A program made the position numbers and the translations under genes. The notes under the pieces are model-generated. The model was not told the DNA's origin. It made no database searches and saw only the letters and a program-made list of their open reading frames with translations. A stretch of 64,000 bases of DNA from assembly GCA_012837705.1 (NCBI GenBank), contig DUQQ01000008.1, positions 1 to 64,000 on the forward strand, given 5' to 3'. The DNA comes from Hydrogenispora sp. GTDB lineage: Bacteria; Bacillota; UBA4882; UBA10575. Position 1 is the stretch's first letter, and every line of letters begins with the position of its first letter. Below, in pieces: positions 26,724 through 34,662 of this stretch.

Positions 26724-27471
26724 CAGTCAAGCCGCGCCCAATCTCTTGTCCGAAGAGGAGACCCTTTTATTAATGGGTCAAGTTGCTTCCGGCGATGCGC
26801 AAGCCAAAGCGATTCTGGTCGAGCGCAACTTGGGGCTGGTTAAAAGTATTGTTGGCCGCTTTACCGGGCGGGGGGTCGAATATGATGATCTGGTCCAGAT
26901 CGGCGCCCTGGGTTTAATGAAAGCGGTTGAACGTTTCAACCCTGAGCTTAACGTCAAATTTTCCACTTATGCCGTTCCCCTGATCATCGGTGAGATAAAA
27001 CAATATTTTCGCACCGATGGACTGATTAAGGTAAGCAGGGGCGAGAAGGAGTTGGCACAGAAGGTGATGCGGGCACGAACCCAATTTATCGCCGAAAAGG
27101 GGAAAGAGCCGACCTTAGCGGAGTTAGCAGAGCTTACCGCCCTAAACCGGGAAGAGATTGCGACCGCCTTAGAAGTAAGCAAACCCCTTTCTTCCTTACA
27201 AGAGGTGGTTTATGAGGAAGAAGGAACCGTCTTAACCCTTGAAGACCAGGTGGGAACCGAAGTTGAGGAAGAAGTGGTCGAAGACTTTGCGCTCCGGCAA
27301 GCCCTGCACCAGTTGGAACCAAGACTGCGCCTGATCATCGAAGAACGTTTTTTTGGGGAAAAGACCCAACGTGAGTTGGCCGAGAAGTTTGGTGTCTCCC
27401 AAGTCCAGATCAGCCGCCTGGAAAAAGCGGCGCTTTGTCGACTCCGCGAATTCCTCCATGAACAGGTCTAA
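26710..27471 (+). CDS. sigF: forespore RNA polymerase sigma factor SigF
   Basis: First compartment-specific sporulation sigma factor. 253 residues. Region 2 reads LVKSIVGRFTGRGVEYDDLVQIG followed by FNPELNVKFSTYAVPLIIGEIK (parts), region 3 around VSRGEKELAQKV, and region 4.2 has KTQRELAEKFGVSQVQISRLEK as helix-turn-helix. The start ATG 26710 lies inside the 3' end of spoIIAB without a strong ribosome site of its own, so coupled translation is likely. A terminator follows within 20 bases of the stop and closes the operon; no spoVA genes follow. Confidence 0.96.
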   Translation: MIVNDSQAAPNLLSEEETLLLMGQVASGDAQAKAILVERNLGLVKSIVGRFTGRGVEYDDLVQIGALGLMKAVERFNPELNVKFSTYAVPLIIGEIKQYFRTDGLIKVSRGEKELAQKVMRARTQFIAEKGKEPTLAELAELTALNREEIATALEVSKPLSSLQEVVYEEEGTVLTLEDQVGTEVEEEVVEDFALRQALHQLEPRLRLIIEERFFGEKTQRELAEKFGVSQVQISRLEKAALCRLREFLHEQV

Positions 27472-27486
27472 TCCTTGCTTGTTGTT

Positions 27487-27513
27487 ATGGCCGTTACGGC
27501 CATTTTATTATTT
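27487..27513 (+). terminator. intrinsic terminator after sigF
   Basis: Seven-base-pair stem ATGGCCG-TTA-CGGCCAT followed by TTTATTATTTT. Confidence 0.8.
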
Positions 27514-27621
27514 TGCCATAAAATCAGGAAGGATCCAAAGGCTCAACAACGAAGTAGAGAAAAAGTTTGCTTTCGTGAAAATACTATAAAATAAGACATA
27601 CGAAAAGGAAGGAAAGCATCG

Positions 27622-28812
27622 ATGGCATTCTCATTACGTCTGCTCTCCGCCAATCAACCGGACGTCGTCTGGAAAGAGATGAACCGTATTGGGGTTTCGC
27701 CCGAAGGCTTGGATCTGATGATCGGCAAAGGGGAGTTCCTGATCGTTAAAGTAGCCAATATTTCGGCACCAGCGGCGAACATTCTTAAACAAGAGATGTT
27801 GGCGAAAGGGGGCGAGGTTGCCCTGGGGAAAGAGATGGCCTATTTAAGGTCCGAGGAGGGGGAAGCCATTATCATGGGCACCCGCACCCAGTACCGACGC
27901 TTATTAGAATTACTACCCCGGCAACCCTTTGGGCTCGCCGCCCTGGCGCAGGATTTAAACCGTTTGTTGGAGACCCTGGAAGAAGGTCCCCCACCCCTGA
28001 CCATTAAAAACCAGCGCTTTGAATGGGGAAAAAGAACCTACATTATGGGGATTATCAATATCACCCCCGACTCCTTCTCTGGCGATGGTTTACTGGCGCA
28101 GGATCGGATGCTGAACAAAGTCTTACAGCAAGCCGAAGCGTTTCTGGAAGCAGGTGCCGACTTTTTAGATATTGGTGGTCAATCAACTCGACCCGGCTAT
28201 ACTCAAGTCAGTACCGAAGAGGAGAAAAGGCGGGTCCTTCCGGTGCTGGAAACCCTCGCCAAAAAATTTCCGCTCCCGCTTTCGGTGGACACCTATAAAC
28301 CAGCGGTGGCGAAGGCTGCTTTAGCGGCGGGTGCGGATCTGATTAACGACATTTGGGGGTTGCAAAACGATCCCGCGATGGTCCAAATTGCTGCGGCTGC
28401 CCAAGCACCGGTGATTGTGATGCATAATAAAACGACTCCGGAATATACGGATCTTATGGGTGAAGTGGCTTCTTTTCTTCAAAATAGTATTGATCTGGCT
28501 GTTGCCCATGGTTTACCACGGGAAAAGATCATCATCGATCCGGGCATTGGTTTTGGCAAGACGCCCGAACAAAACTTGACTGTGCTTAACCGTCTGGATG
28601 AGTTGAAGGCTTTAGGAGCGCCGATCTTGTTGGGAACCTCTAGAAAATCGGTGATCGGCCATGTTCTGGATTTGCCAGTGGAACAGCGTGTCGAAGGAAC
28701 GGCCGCGACGGTTGCCGTCGGTATTACCCGTGGGGCCCACATAATTCGTGTTCATGATGTTAAAGCAATGGTCCGCGTGGCCCGTATGACCGATGCGATT
28801 ATTCGTTCATGA
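27622..28812 (+). CDS. folP: dihydropteroate synthase with N-terminal extension
   Basis: Joins 6-hydroxymethyl-dihydropterin pyrophosphate and p-aminobenzoate to dihydropteroate, the sulfonamide target. The protein is 396 residues, about 120 longer than the E. coli enzyme. Residues from about 137 hold the TIM barrel: MGIINITPDSFSGDG, DFLDIGGQSTRPGY, SVDTYKP, DPGIGFGKTPEQN and GTSRKSVIG. The N-terminal 130 residues form a separate domain (LRLLSANQPDVVWKEMNRIG, LLELLPRQPFGLAALAQDL) seen in several Clostridia and of unknown role. The stop overlaps the longer reading of folK by ATGA. Confidence 0.95.
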   Translation: MAFSLRLLSANQPDVVWKEMNRIGVSPEGLDLMIGKGEFLIVKVANISAPAANILKQEMLAKGGEVALGKEMAYLRSEEGEAIIMGTRTQYRRLLELLPRQPFGLAALAQDLNRLLETLEEGPPPLTIKNQRFEWGKRTYIMGIINITPDSFSGDGLLAQDRMLNKVLQQAEAFLEAGADFLDIGGQSTRPGYTQVSTEEEKRRVLPVLETLAKKFPLPLSVDTYKPAVAKAALAAGADLINDIWGLQNDPAMVQIAAAAQAPVIVMHNKTTPEYTDLMGEVASFLQNSIDLAVAHGLPREKIIIDPGIGFGKTPEQNLTVLNRLDELKALGAPILLGTSRKSVIGHVLDLPVEQRVEGTAATVAVGITRGAHIIRVHDVKAMVRVARMTDAIIRS

Positions 28813-28850
28813 AACTTTTTTCGCAAAAACAGAAAGAAAGGACAAGAAAC

Positions 28851-29333
28851 TTGCCGATTGTAGCTGTTGCCTTGGGAACAAACGTTGGCGACCGGGAGGG
28901 CCATTTACGGAAAGCCCGCAAGGAACTGACGGTGATCCTTAAAAATCCGGTTTTCTCTCAGGTCTATGAGAGTGAACCCGTTGGTTATCTGGATCAGCCT
29001 TGGTTTTTAAATCAAGTTTGTGTTGGGGAAACCCCAGAAGCACCTTTGACCTTGCTGCATAAGTTTAAAATGTTGGAAAAAGCGGCAGGCCGAACAGCAG
29101 GACCACGCTTTGGTCCCCGTCCCCTCGACTTAGACCTCTTATTCTACGGGTCTTGGGTCATGGTCTCGACGATTCTGACCATACCCCACCCCCGCATGCA
29201 GGAAAGATCATTTGTGATCCAACCTCTATTGGAACTGGTTCCTGATTGGGTAGATCCCCGTAGTGGACGCGGGTTGAAGGAAATATGGGAAACAAATAAA
29301 GACCATCTTTCCCGCTGCTATCCTAAGGTATAA
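28851..29333 (+). CDS. folK: 2-amino-4-hydroxy-6-hydroxymethyldihydropteridine diphosphokinase
   Basis: HPPK pyrophosphorylates 6-hydroxymethyl-dihydropterin to make the FolP substrate. From TTG 28851 it is 160 residues, the normal length, and starts just before the conserved [19 protein letters not shown] sits about eight bases upstream. The alternative ATG 28809 overlaps the folP stop (ATGA) and adds a basic, non-conserved 14-residue leader; it cannot be excluded. Other signatures are FLNQVC and the HPPK motif [14 protein letters not shown] followed by [12 protein letters not shown]. folB (dihydroneopterin aldolase) is not between folP and folK. Confidence 0.93.
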   Translation: MPIVAVALGTNVGDREGHLRKARKELTVILKNPVFSQVYESEPVGYLDQPWFLNQVCVGETPEAPLTLLHKFKMLEKAAGRTAGPRFGPRPLDLDLLFYGSWVMVSTILTIPHPRMQERSFVIQPLLELVPDWVDPRSGRGLKEIWETNKDHLSRCYPKV

Positions 29334-29361
29334 AGCGCTCACCATAGAAAGGAGTTTTCCC

Positions 29362-30411
29362 ATGGCAGAACTGATCGATTTACGAAGCGATACGGTGACA
29401 AAACCCACGGCGGAAATGCGTAAAGCAATGGCCGCAGCGGAAGTAGGAGACGATGTTTACGGTGAAGACCCAACTATCCAAAAACTCGAACGAATTGCCG
29501 CCGAAAAGATCGGTAAGGAGGCCGCGCTCTTTGTTCCCAGTGGAACCATGGGAAATCAAGTGGCGGCCATGACCCATCTGCAGCGGGGGGAAGAAGTGGT
29601 CTTGGAGGCCGAGTCCCATATCTTCTACTACGAAGTCGGCGGACTGGCCCTGCTGTCTGGCGCACAAGCCAGGACCATTACCGGGCGGAAGGGTTTTATG
29701 GAGCCGGAACGGATTGCCGCAGCCATTCGGCCCGACGATCTGCATTTTCCCCGTACCGGACTGCTATGTTTGGAGAATACCCATAACCGGGCAGGCGGAG
29801 CAGTGCTTACCGCCGAACAGACCGGCTTAATGGCCCAGGTTGCCCACGAGCGGGGGATACCGGTCCACTTGGATGGCGCGCGAGTTTTTAACGCGGCAAT
29901 CGCTTTAGGAACGGATGTCCGGGAGTTAACTGCGCCCGTGGACTCGGTTATGTTTTGTCTCTCCAAGGGACTTGCCGCTCCGGTTGGCTCACTCCTGGCT
30001 GGAAAGCAAGAGTTTATTGATAAAGCGCGAAAAGTCCGCAAACTGTTGGGCGGAGGATTACGTCAGGCCGGAATCCTGGCAGCCGCTGGTATTATCGCTC
30101 TGGAACAGATGGTTGACCGCTTAGCGGAAGATCATGCCCACGCCCGCCTCCTGGCTGCGGAACTCGCCAATATTCCGGGACTAACCATTGATCCCGATGC
30201 TTATCCCACTAATATTTTGATTTGTTCCGTTGCCAAACTCGGCATTTCGGCACAGCGCTTTTCCGCCCTCTTAGCCCAACATGGGGTTTTGGCGAACCCG
30301 ATTTCGGCTACGGAACTTCGTTTTGTCACCCATACAGATGTGACGAAAAACCAGATTATCACCGCTATTAATATTATTAACCAGATTGTAAAGGCCATTA
30401 ATCAATTCTAA
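29362..30411 (+). CDS. ltaE: low-specificity L-threonine aldolase
   Basis: PLP enzyme cleaving L-threonine or L-allo-threonine to glycine and acetaldehyde; it can supply glycine for one-carbon metabolism. 349 residues. Signatures: [11 protein letters not shown] at the N-terminus, [32 protein letters not shown] (Asp contacting PLP) and [13 protein letters not shown] with the PLP lysine. AAGGAG lies nine bases upstream of ATG. Placed after folP-folK, it may share their transcript and adds a glycine/folate theme. Confidence 0.95.
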   Translation: MAELIDLRSDTVTKPTAEMRKAMAAAEVGDDVYGEDPTIQKLERIAAEKIGKEAALFVPSGTMGNQVAAMTHLQRGEEVVLEAESHIFYYEVGGLALLSGAQARTITGRKGFMEPERIAAAIRPDDLHFPRTGLLCLENTHNRAGGAVLTAEQTGLMAQVAHERGIPVHLDGARVFNAAIALGTDVRELTAPVDSVMFCLSKGLAAPVGSLLAGKQEFIDKARKVRKLLGGGLRQAGILAAAGIIALEQMVDRLAEDHAHARLLAAELANIPGLTIDPDAYPTNILICSVAKLGISAQRFSALLAQHGVLANPISATELRFVTHTDVTKNQIITAINIINQIVKAINQF

Positions 30412-30427
30412 TTGTCTGCATCCAGGA

Positions 30428-30457
30428 TTGACATCTTTTATAACTGCAGGATATAAT
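30428..30457 (+). promoter_or_regulatory. strong sigma-A-type promoter for the [2Fe-2S] protein/hydrogenase pair
   Basis: TTGACA, 18-base spacer, TATAAT: both hexamers match consensus. It lies about 60 bases before the [2Fe-2S] protein gene. Confidence 0.75.
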
Positions 30458-30515
30458 TTGAATTAACCGGAAGGCTTGTGAAATTAGGCACAATCGTCAT
30501 AAAGGAGGAAAGACC

Positions 30516-30878
30516 ATGAAATCGCTGGCGGACTTGGAAAAAATCCGGGAAGAGGCGCGACGTCTAACGGAATTACGGGAAGAGAAACCGCAAACCAAGG
30601 TGAGCATTGGGATGGGAACTTGCGGAATTGCCGCCGGTGCCCGTGAAACGATGATCGCGTTCCTTGACGAAATTAACAAACGTAATCTCGCTGGAATCGC
30701 GGTGACGCCAACCGGATGCCTAGGCCTTTGCGAACAGGAACCCATTGTCGAAGTGGAAATCCCGGATCAGCCCCGGATCGTTTATGGGAAAATTTCGGCC
30801 GAGAAAGCCCGGCAAATTGTGGCGAAACATTTGGTTAACGGTAATATTCTTGACGAATGGGTGATTGGCCGTAAATAG
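30516..30878 (+). CDS. thioredoxin-like [2Fe-2S] ferredoxin, hydrogenase associated
   Basis: A 120-residue protein of the thioredoxin-like [2Fe-2S] ferredoxin family that also forms the C-terminal half of NuoE and the N-terminal domain of NuoF-like hydrogenase subunits. The ligands are probably the cysteines in GMGTCGIAAGA and TPTGCLGLCEQEP. The helical N-terminus (SLADLEKIREEARRL) is typical of the stand-alone form found beside HydA genes in Clostridia. AAAGGAGG precedes ATG. It likely passes electrons to or from the hydrogenase encoded about 160 bases downstream. Confidence 0.88.
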   Translation: MKSLADLEKIREEARRLTELREEKPQTKVSIGMGTCGIAAGARETMIAFLDEINKRNLAGIAVTPTGCLGLCEQEPIVEVEIPDQPRIVYGKISAEKARQIVAKHLVNGNILDEWVIGRK

Positions 30879-31037
30879 GTACAGACTTGCCCGGCCACCG
30901 ATTCCAAGGGCTTTTTGTGGTCAAATTTTAACTAATAAATTAGAAATACGTTAAGAGCAGCAATAATTAAGTTTTGCCCTACAATTGGACGTGGTTTGGA
31001 TGCGGTTTAGATAATTGCCGAAAGGAAGTGAAGAACC

Positions 31038-32780
31038 TTGGTGATGGTAAACGTGACCGTGGATGGTCAAAAAGTTGAGGTTCCAAAAGGCAGTACGATT
31101 TTGGAAGCCGCTAAAAGAGTCGGGATCAAAATACCAACCTTGTGTCACCACGAAGATCTGAACGTGAACGCCATGTGTCGGATCTGCGTGGTGGAAGTTG
31201 TTGGGGCACGAACACTCCAGGCCGCTTGTTCGCAACCGGTGAGTGACGGAATGGTGATCATTACCAACTCGCCTGCCGTGCGTCAAGCGCGAAAAATGAA
31301 TTTAGAGCTTCTTCTCTCCAACCATCCGCAGGATTGTTTAAATTGTGTCCGCAACCAACGGTGTGAATTGCAGACCCTCGCCGACCAACTGGGAGTCAGA
31401 GCCCAGTCCTTCCCGGCCAAAAAGGGGTCCGAATACCCAAAGGACGAGTCAACTGCTGCCCTCGTCCGGGATCCGGATAAATGTATTCTCTGCCGGCGTT
31501 GTGTGGAAGTATGCCATGATGTGCAAGGAGTAGGGGCGATTGGTGCCGCCAACCGGGGGGTTGATACCCAAATCCTTCCGGCGGGTGGGGTTGATTTGAA
31601 CGATGTGGCTTGTGTCCTTTGCGGGCAATGCTCATTGGTCTGTCCAGTTGGTGCCATCTACGAGCAGGATCATACCGAACAGGTCTGGACCGCCCTCGCC
31701 GATCCGGATAAACATGTGGTGGTCCAGACGGCACCCGCGATTCGGGTCTCCATTGGTGAAGAGTTTGGACTAGAACCGGCCCAGGTTACCACCGGGAAAC
31801 TGGTTGCCGCCTTAAGACGTTTAGGTTTCGACCGCGTCTTCGATACCGATTTTACTGCCGACTTAACGATTATCGAGGAAGGCCATGAATTTATCCAGCG
31901 CTTGACCAACGGTGGAACCCTCCCGATGATTACTTCTTGTAGTCCGGGTTGGATCAAGTTCATCGAACATTTTTACCCCGATTATTTAGAGCATCTTTCC
32001 ACTTGTAAATCACCCCAGCAGATGTTTGGCGCACTCGCTAAGAGTTATTACGCGGAGAAAGCCGGGCTCGACCCGAAGGATATTTACGTGGTCTCGATTA
32101 TGCCTTGCACGGCCAAAAAATTCGAATGCAACCGTCCCGAAATGTCCGCTTCCGGTTATCCCGATGTGGATGCCGTTTTAACCACGCGAGAATTGGCAAA
32201 AATGCTCCGACAAGTAGGGATCGACTTTAACCAACTACCCGACGAAGAATTTGACGATCCCTTCGGGATTACTACTGGTGCTGGCGTGATCTTTGGGGCC
32301 AGCGGTGGCGTAATGGAAGCGGCTCTCCGGACCGTATATGAAGTGGTGACAAAAGAGACCCTTCCGTCCGTTGACTTTACTGCCGTTCGTGGGATCGATG
32401 GTATTAAAGAAGCAGAAGTAGATTTAAAGGGAACGAAGGTGAAAGTAGCCGTTGCCAACGGACTCGGAAACGCCCGTCAATTGATGGAGTTGATTAAAGC
32501 CGGAAAAGCGGATTACCAATTTATCGAGATCATGTGCTGTCCGGGAGGTTGTATTGGCGGTGGCGGTCAACCGATCGGCACGACCAATGAAATTCGGAAA
32601 AAACGGATTGAAGCGATCTATGAAGCCGACCGTGGTTTACCGCTGCGTAAATCCCACGAAAATCCGGCCGTCAAAGCTCTGTACGAAGAGTTCTTGGTTG
32701 AACCCTTGGGTGAAAAGAGCCATCATTTACTTCACACCCACTATACCAAGCGGGAGAAATACCCTGAGGCATCCGCATAA
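31038..32780 (+). CDS. hydA: [FeFe] hydrogenase catalytic subunit
   Basis: Catalyses reversible H2 formation. 580 residues with the full electron-wire: N-terminal [2Fe-2S] domain (CHHEDLNVNAMCRIC), His-ligated cluster (HPQDCLNCVRNQRC), two [4Fe-4S] motifs (CILCRRCVEVC, CVLCGQCSLVCP), then H-cluster motifs TSCSPGW (L1), MPCTAKKFE (L2) and CCPGGCIGGGGQP (L3), and the small-subunit-like tail (AIYEADRGLPLRKSHENP). This is the group A layout of NAD-linked, often electron-bifurcating enzymes. TTG 31038 is used; GTG and ATG follow within six bases. The NuoE/NuoF-like partners are about 30 kb downstream. Confidence 0.97.
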   Translation: MVMVNVTVDGQKVEVPKGSTILEAAKRVGIKIPTLCHHEDLNVNAMCRICVVEVVGARTLQAACSQPVSDGMVIITNSPAVRQARKMNLELLLSNHPQDCLNCVRNQRCELQTLADQLGVRAQSFPAKKGSEYPKDESTAALVRDPDKCILCRRCVEVCHDVQGVGAIGAANRGVDTQILPAGGVDLNDVACVLCGQCSLVCPVGAIYEQDHTEQVWTALADPDKHVVVQTAPAIRVSIGEEFGLEPAQVTTGKLVAALRRLGFDRVFDTDFTADLTIIEEGHEFIQRLTNGGTLPMITSCSPGWIKFIEHFYPDYLEHLSTCKSPQQMFGALAKSYYAEKAGLDPKDIYVVSIMPCTAKKFECNRPEMSASGYPDVDAVLTTRELAKMLRQVGIDFNQLPDEEFDDPFGITTGAGVIFGASGGVMEAALRTVYEVVTKETLPSVDFTAVRGIDGIKEAEVDLKGTKVKVAVANGLGNARQLMELIKAGKADYQFIEIMCCPGGCIGGGGQPIGTTNEIRKKRIEAIYEADRGLPLRKSHENPAVKALYEEFLVEPLGEKSHHLLHTHYTKREKYPEASA

Positions 32781-32789
32781 GGAGGATGA

Positions 32790-32830
32790 AACCCCGGTTA
32801 AACAGCTGCTTAACCGGGGTTGTTTTCTTT
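32790..32830 (+). terminator. intrinsic terminator after hydA
   Basis: Perfect twelve-base-pair stem AACCCCGGTTAA/TTAACCGGGGTT with an eight-base loop, then GTTTTCTTT. Confidence 0.88.
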
Positions 32831-32944
32831 CTAATTTAACGCTGTTGCGGCCGGTAAAAAGTTCCGCGTTCGGTGTTGACCTTTGATCAGAATAGACTCA
32901 ACCTGACATTATCACAGAACAACTACAAAAAAAGAAAAAACCTA

Positions 32945-32973
32945 TTGACTTAATTACCGTTCTGTGTTATTAT
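32945..32973 (+). promoter_or_regulatory. promoter of the tRNA-Val gene
   Basis: TTGACT, 17-base spacer, TATTAT, ending 12 bases before the tRNA. Confidence 0.75.
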
Positions 32974-32985
32974 TAATTTTGCTTT

Positions 32986-33062
32986 GGGGGGGTAGCCCAG
33001 TTGGTTAGAGCGCTACGTTGACATCGTAGAGGCCAGCGGTTCGAGTCCGCTCCTCCCCACCA
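32986..33062 (+). tRNA. tRNA-Val (anticodon GAC)
   Basis: 77 bases including encoded CCA. Acceptor arm GGGGGGG pairs with CCTCCCC (one G-U), anticodon stem CTACG/CGTAG encloses TTGACAT with GAC at 34-36, and T arm AGCGG-TTCGAGT-CCGCT is standard. It has its own promoter and terminator, so it is a single-gene unit. Confidence 0.95.
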
Positions 33063-33076
33063 TATTAGATGAAAAT

Positions 33077-33100
33077 AGCAGGATAAGACCTGCTTTTTTT
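33077..33100 (+). terminator. intrinsic terminator after tRNA-Val
   Basis: Six-base-pair stem AGCAGG-ATAAGA-CCTGCT followed by a seven-T run. Confidence 0.82.
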
Positions 33101-33163
33101 GCAATTTATACCCGGTTTTTAATAGTTCCCGCTGAGAGAATAAATTTTACTATCGTTAAGTAC

Positions 33164-33192
33164 TTGTAAACCCACGGGGCTTATGCTATAAT
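33164..33192 (+). promoter_or_regulatory. promoter for yqzL and the Phe T-box leader
   Basis: TTGTAA, 17-base spacer, TATAAT with an extended -10 (TATGC before it). I see no equally good promoter between yqzL and the T-box, so this one probably serves pheST too. Confidence 0.7.
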
Positions 33193-33244
33193 GTGAATAA
33201 ATGGCGGGCAGTTTCGACCAGAATAATTGAAGGGGAGGGGTTTT

Positions 33245-33340
33245 ATGATCCTTTCCGCAGAGTTTTTCTGGAAACTATTTGAGATCACCGGGTCGATCAC
33301 AGCCTATTTGTTATATAAGGAACTTATAAATCTCAATTAA
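33245..33340 (+). CDS. yqzL: YqzL-like small protein
   Basis: A 31-residue ORF below the cut-off of the ORF track. ATG has GGGGAGGGG four to nine bases upstream. The product reads MILSAEFFWKLF, then EITGSITAYLLYKEL and INLN, closely matching the YqzL family pattern (an aromatic N-terminus, a TG-x-I-x-x-Y core and LLYKE). Function is unknown in all species. It is placed between a promoter and the T-box leader of pheST, so it would be made even when the T-box terminates the transcript. Confidence 0.75.
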   Translation: MILSAEFFWKLFEITGSITAYLLYKELINLN

Positions 33341-33596
33341 GGAAAGACGAGGAAGGAAAGAGTAACCGCTCAGAACGGCACAGGGAGGAATGGTAAATTG
33401 AGAACATTCCCCGGGAAGGCGGTTATAGTTCGTTCTGGAGTTGCTAGTTGAAATGAGAGTAGGCTATGCCGGCTTCCACCGTTATCGGAAATGATCTTTG
33501 CTGAGCAAGGATCGGAAAGCGGAGTCTGTTTGACTAAAATGGGTGGTACCGCGGAAGTAACCTTTCGTCCCAATCTGGGCGGGAGGTTTTTATTTT
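33341..33596 (+). promoter_or_regulatory. T-box riboswitch controlling pheST
   Basis: The leader of pheS carries the universal T-box sequence GGGTGGTACCGCGG (33541-33554), which binds the uncharged tRNA CCA end in the antiterminator. An AGAGTAACC element near 33357 marks the AGTA motif of stem I. The terminator AACCTTTCGTCCC/GGGCGGGAGGTT plus TTTATTTT (33559-33596) overlaps the antiterminator. The gene context implies Phe specificity; I could not place the specifier UUC codon securely. Uncharged tRNA-Phe should raise pheST expression. Confidence 0.92.
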
Positions 33597-33626
33597 ACCT
33601 GTTTTAATAGGGAAGGAGGGCAATTT

Positions 33627-34649
33627 ATGCAAGATGAATTAAAAAACATTCAAGAACAAGCCTTGAAGGAGATTCAAGCCGCAGCTTCTTCTCCGGAACT
33701 AGCTGAGATTAGGCTCAAATATTTCGGCAAAAAAGGTATTGTGACCAAGTATTCGCGATCTTTGGGGACGCTTTCGGCGGAAGAACGTCCCAAAGTTGGT
33801 AAAGCCATCAATGAGCTCCGTCAAGGGCTGGAGAATGAGTTAAAATTACGCCAAGAGGAACTGGAAAGGCGTGAAGCGGCAGCCAAATTCGAACAGGAAA
33901 GGATCGACGTTGAACTACCGGGGAGAAGACCCCGCCGGGGCCACCCCCATCCACTGCAACTCATCATTGAAGAGATTACCATGACCTTTTTAGGGATGGG
34001 TTTTTCGGTGGTCGAGGGTCCGGAAGTGGAACTTGATTATTATAATTTTGAAGCCTTGAACATACCGCCCGAGCATCCGGCGCGGGAGATGCATGATTCA
34101 CTGTACATCACCGACAATATTCTTTTACGTACCCACACCTCACCAGTGCAAATAAGGGCGATGGAAAAAATTCACCCGAATCCAGTCCGGATCATTGTCC
34201 CCGGCCGGGTTTACCGCCGTGACGCCCTTGATGCGACCCATTCACCGATTTTCCATCAGATCGAAGGGCTCCTGGTGGATAAGGATATAACCTTTGGTGA
34301 TCTAAAAGGCGTCTTAACCGTTTTCGCCAAGAAATTCTTTGGTGAAGACCGCCAGGTCCGGTTACGCCCTAGTTTCTTCCCCTTCACCGAACCCAGCGCG
34401 GAAGTGGATGTTTCCTGTGTTTGCCAAGGAAAAGGGTGCCGGATCTGTAAAAATACCGGTTGGATTGAGATTCTAGGCTCCGGTTCGGTCCACCCCAAAG
34501 TACTGGCGATGGCCAATTATGACCCGGAAATCTTTTCTGGTTTTGCCTTTGGTATGGGCGTGGAACGCATCGCCATGCTGCGGTACGGGGTCACCGACAT
34601 CCGTCATTTTTACGAAAATGACTTCCGTTTTCTCAGTCAATTTTGCTAA
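33627..34649 (+). CDS. pheS: phenylalanyl-tRNA synthetase alpha subunit
   Basis: Catalytic alpha subunit of the (alpha-beta)2 PheRS. 340 residues. An N-terminal coiled coil (residues about 1-90) binds tRNA, and the class II core shows GRRPRRGHPHPLQ, LRTHTSPVQIRAM, PGRVYRRDALDATHSPIFHQ (part) and the motif 3 region FAFGMGVERIAMLRYG. GGAAGGAGGG lies before ATG. It is under T-box control and is followed 13 bases later by pheT. Confidence 0.97.
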   Translation: MQDELKNIQEQALKEIQAAASSPELAEIRLKYFGKKGIVTKYSRSLGTLSAEERPKVGKAINELRQGLENELKLRQEELERREAAAKFEQERIDVELPGRRPRRGHPHPLQLIIEEITMTFLGMGFSVVEGPEVELDYYNFEALNIPPEHPAREMHDSLYITDNILLRTHTSPVQIRAMEKIHPNPVRIIVPGRVYRRDALDATHSPIFHQIEGLLVDKDITFGDLKGVLTVFAKKFFGEDRQVRLRPSFFPFTEPSAEVDVSCVCQGKGCRICKNTGWIEILGSGSVHPKVLAMANYDPEIFSGFAFGMGVERIAMLRYGVTDIRHFYENDFRFLSQFC

Positions 34650-34662
34650 GGGGGAATAAGGA

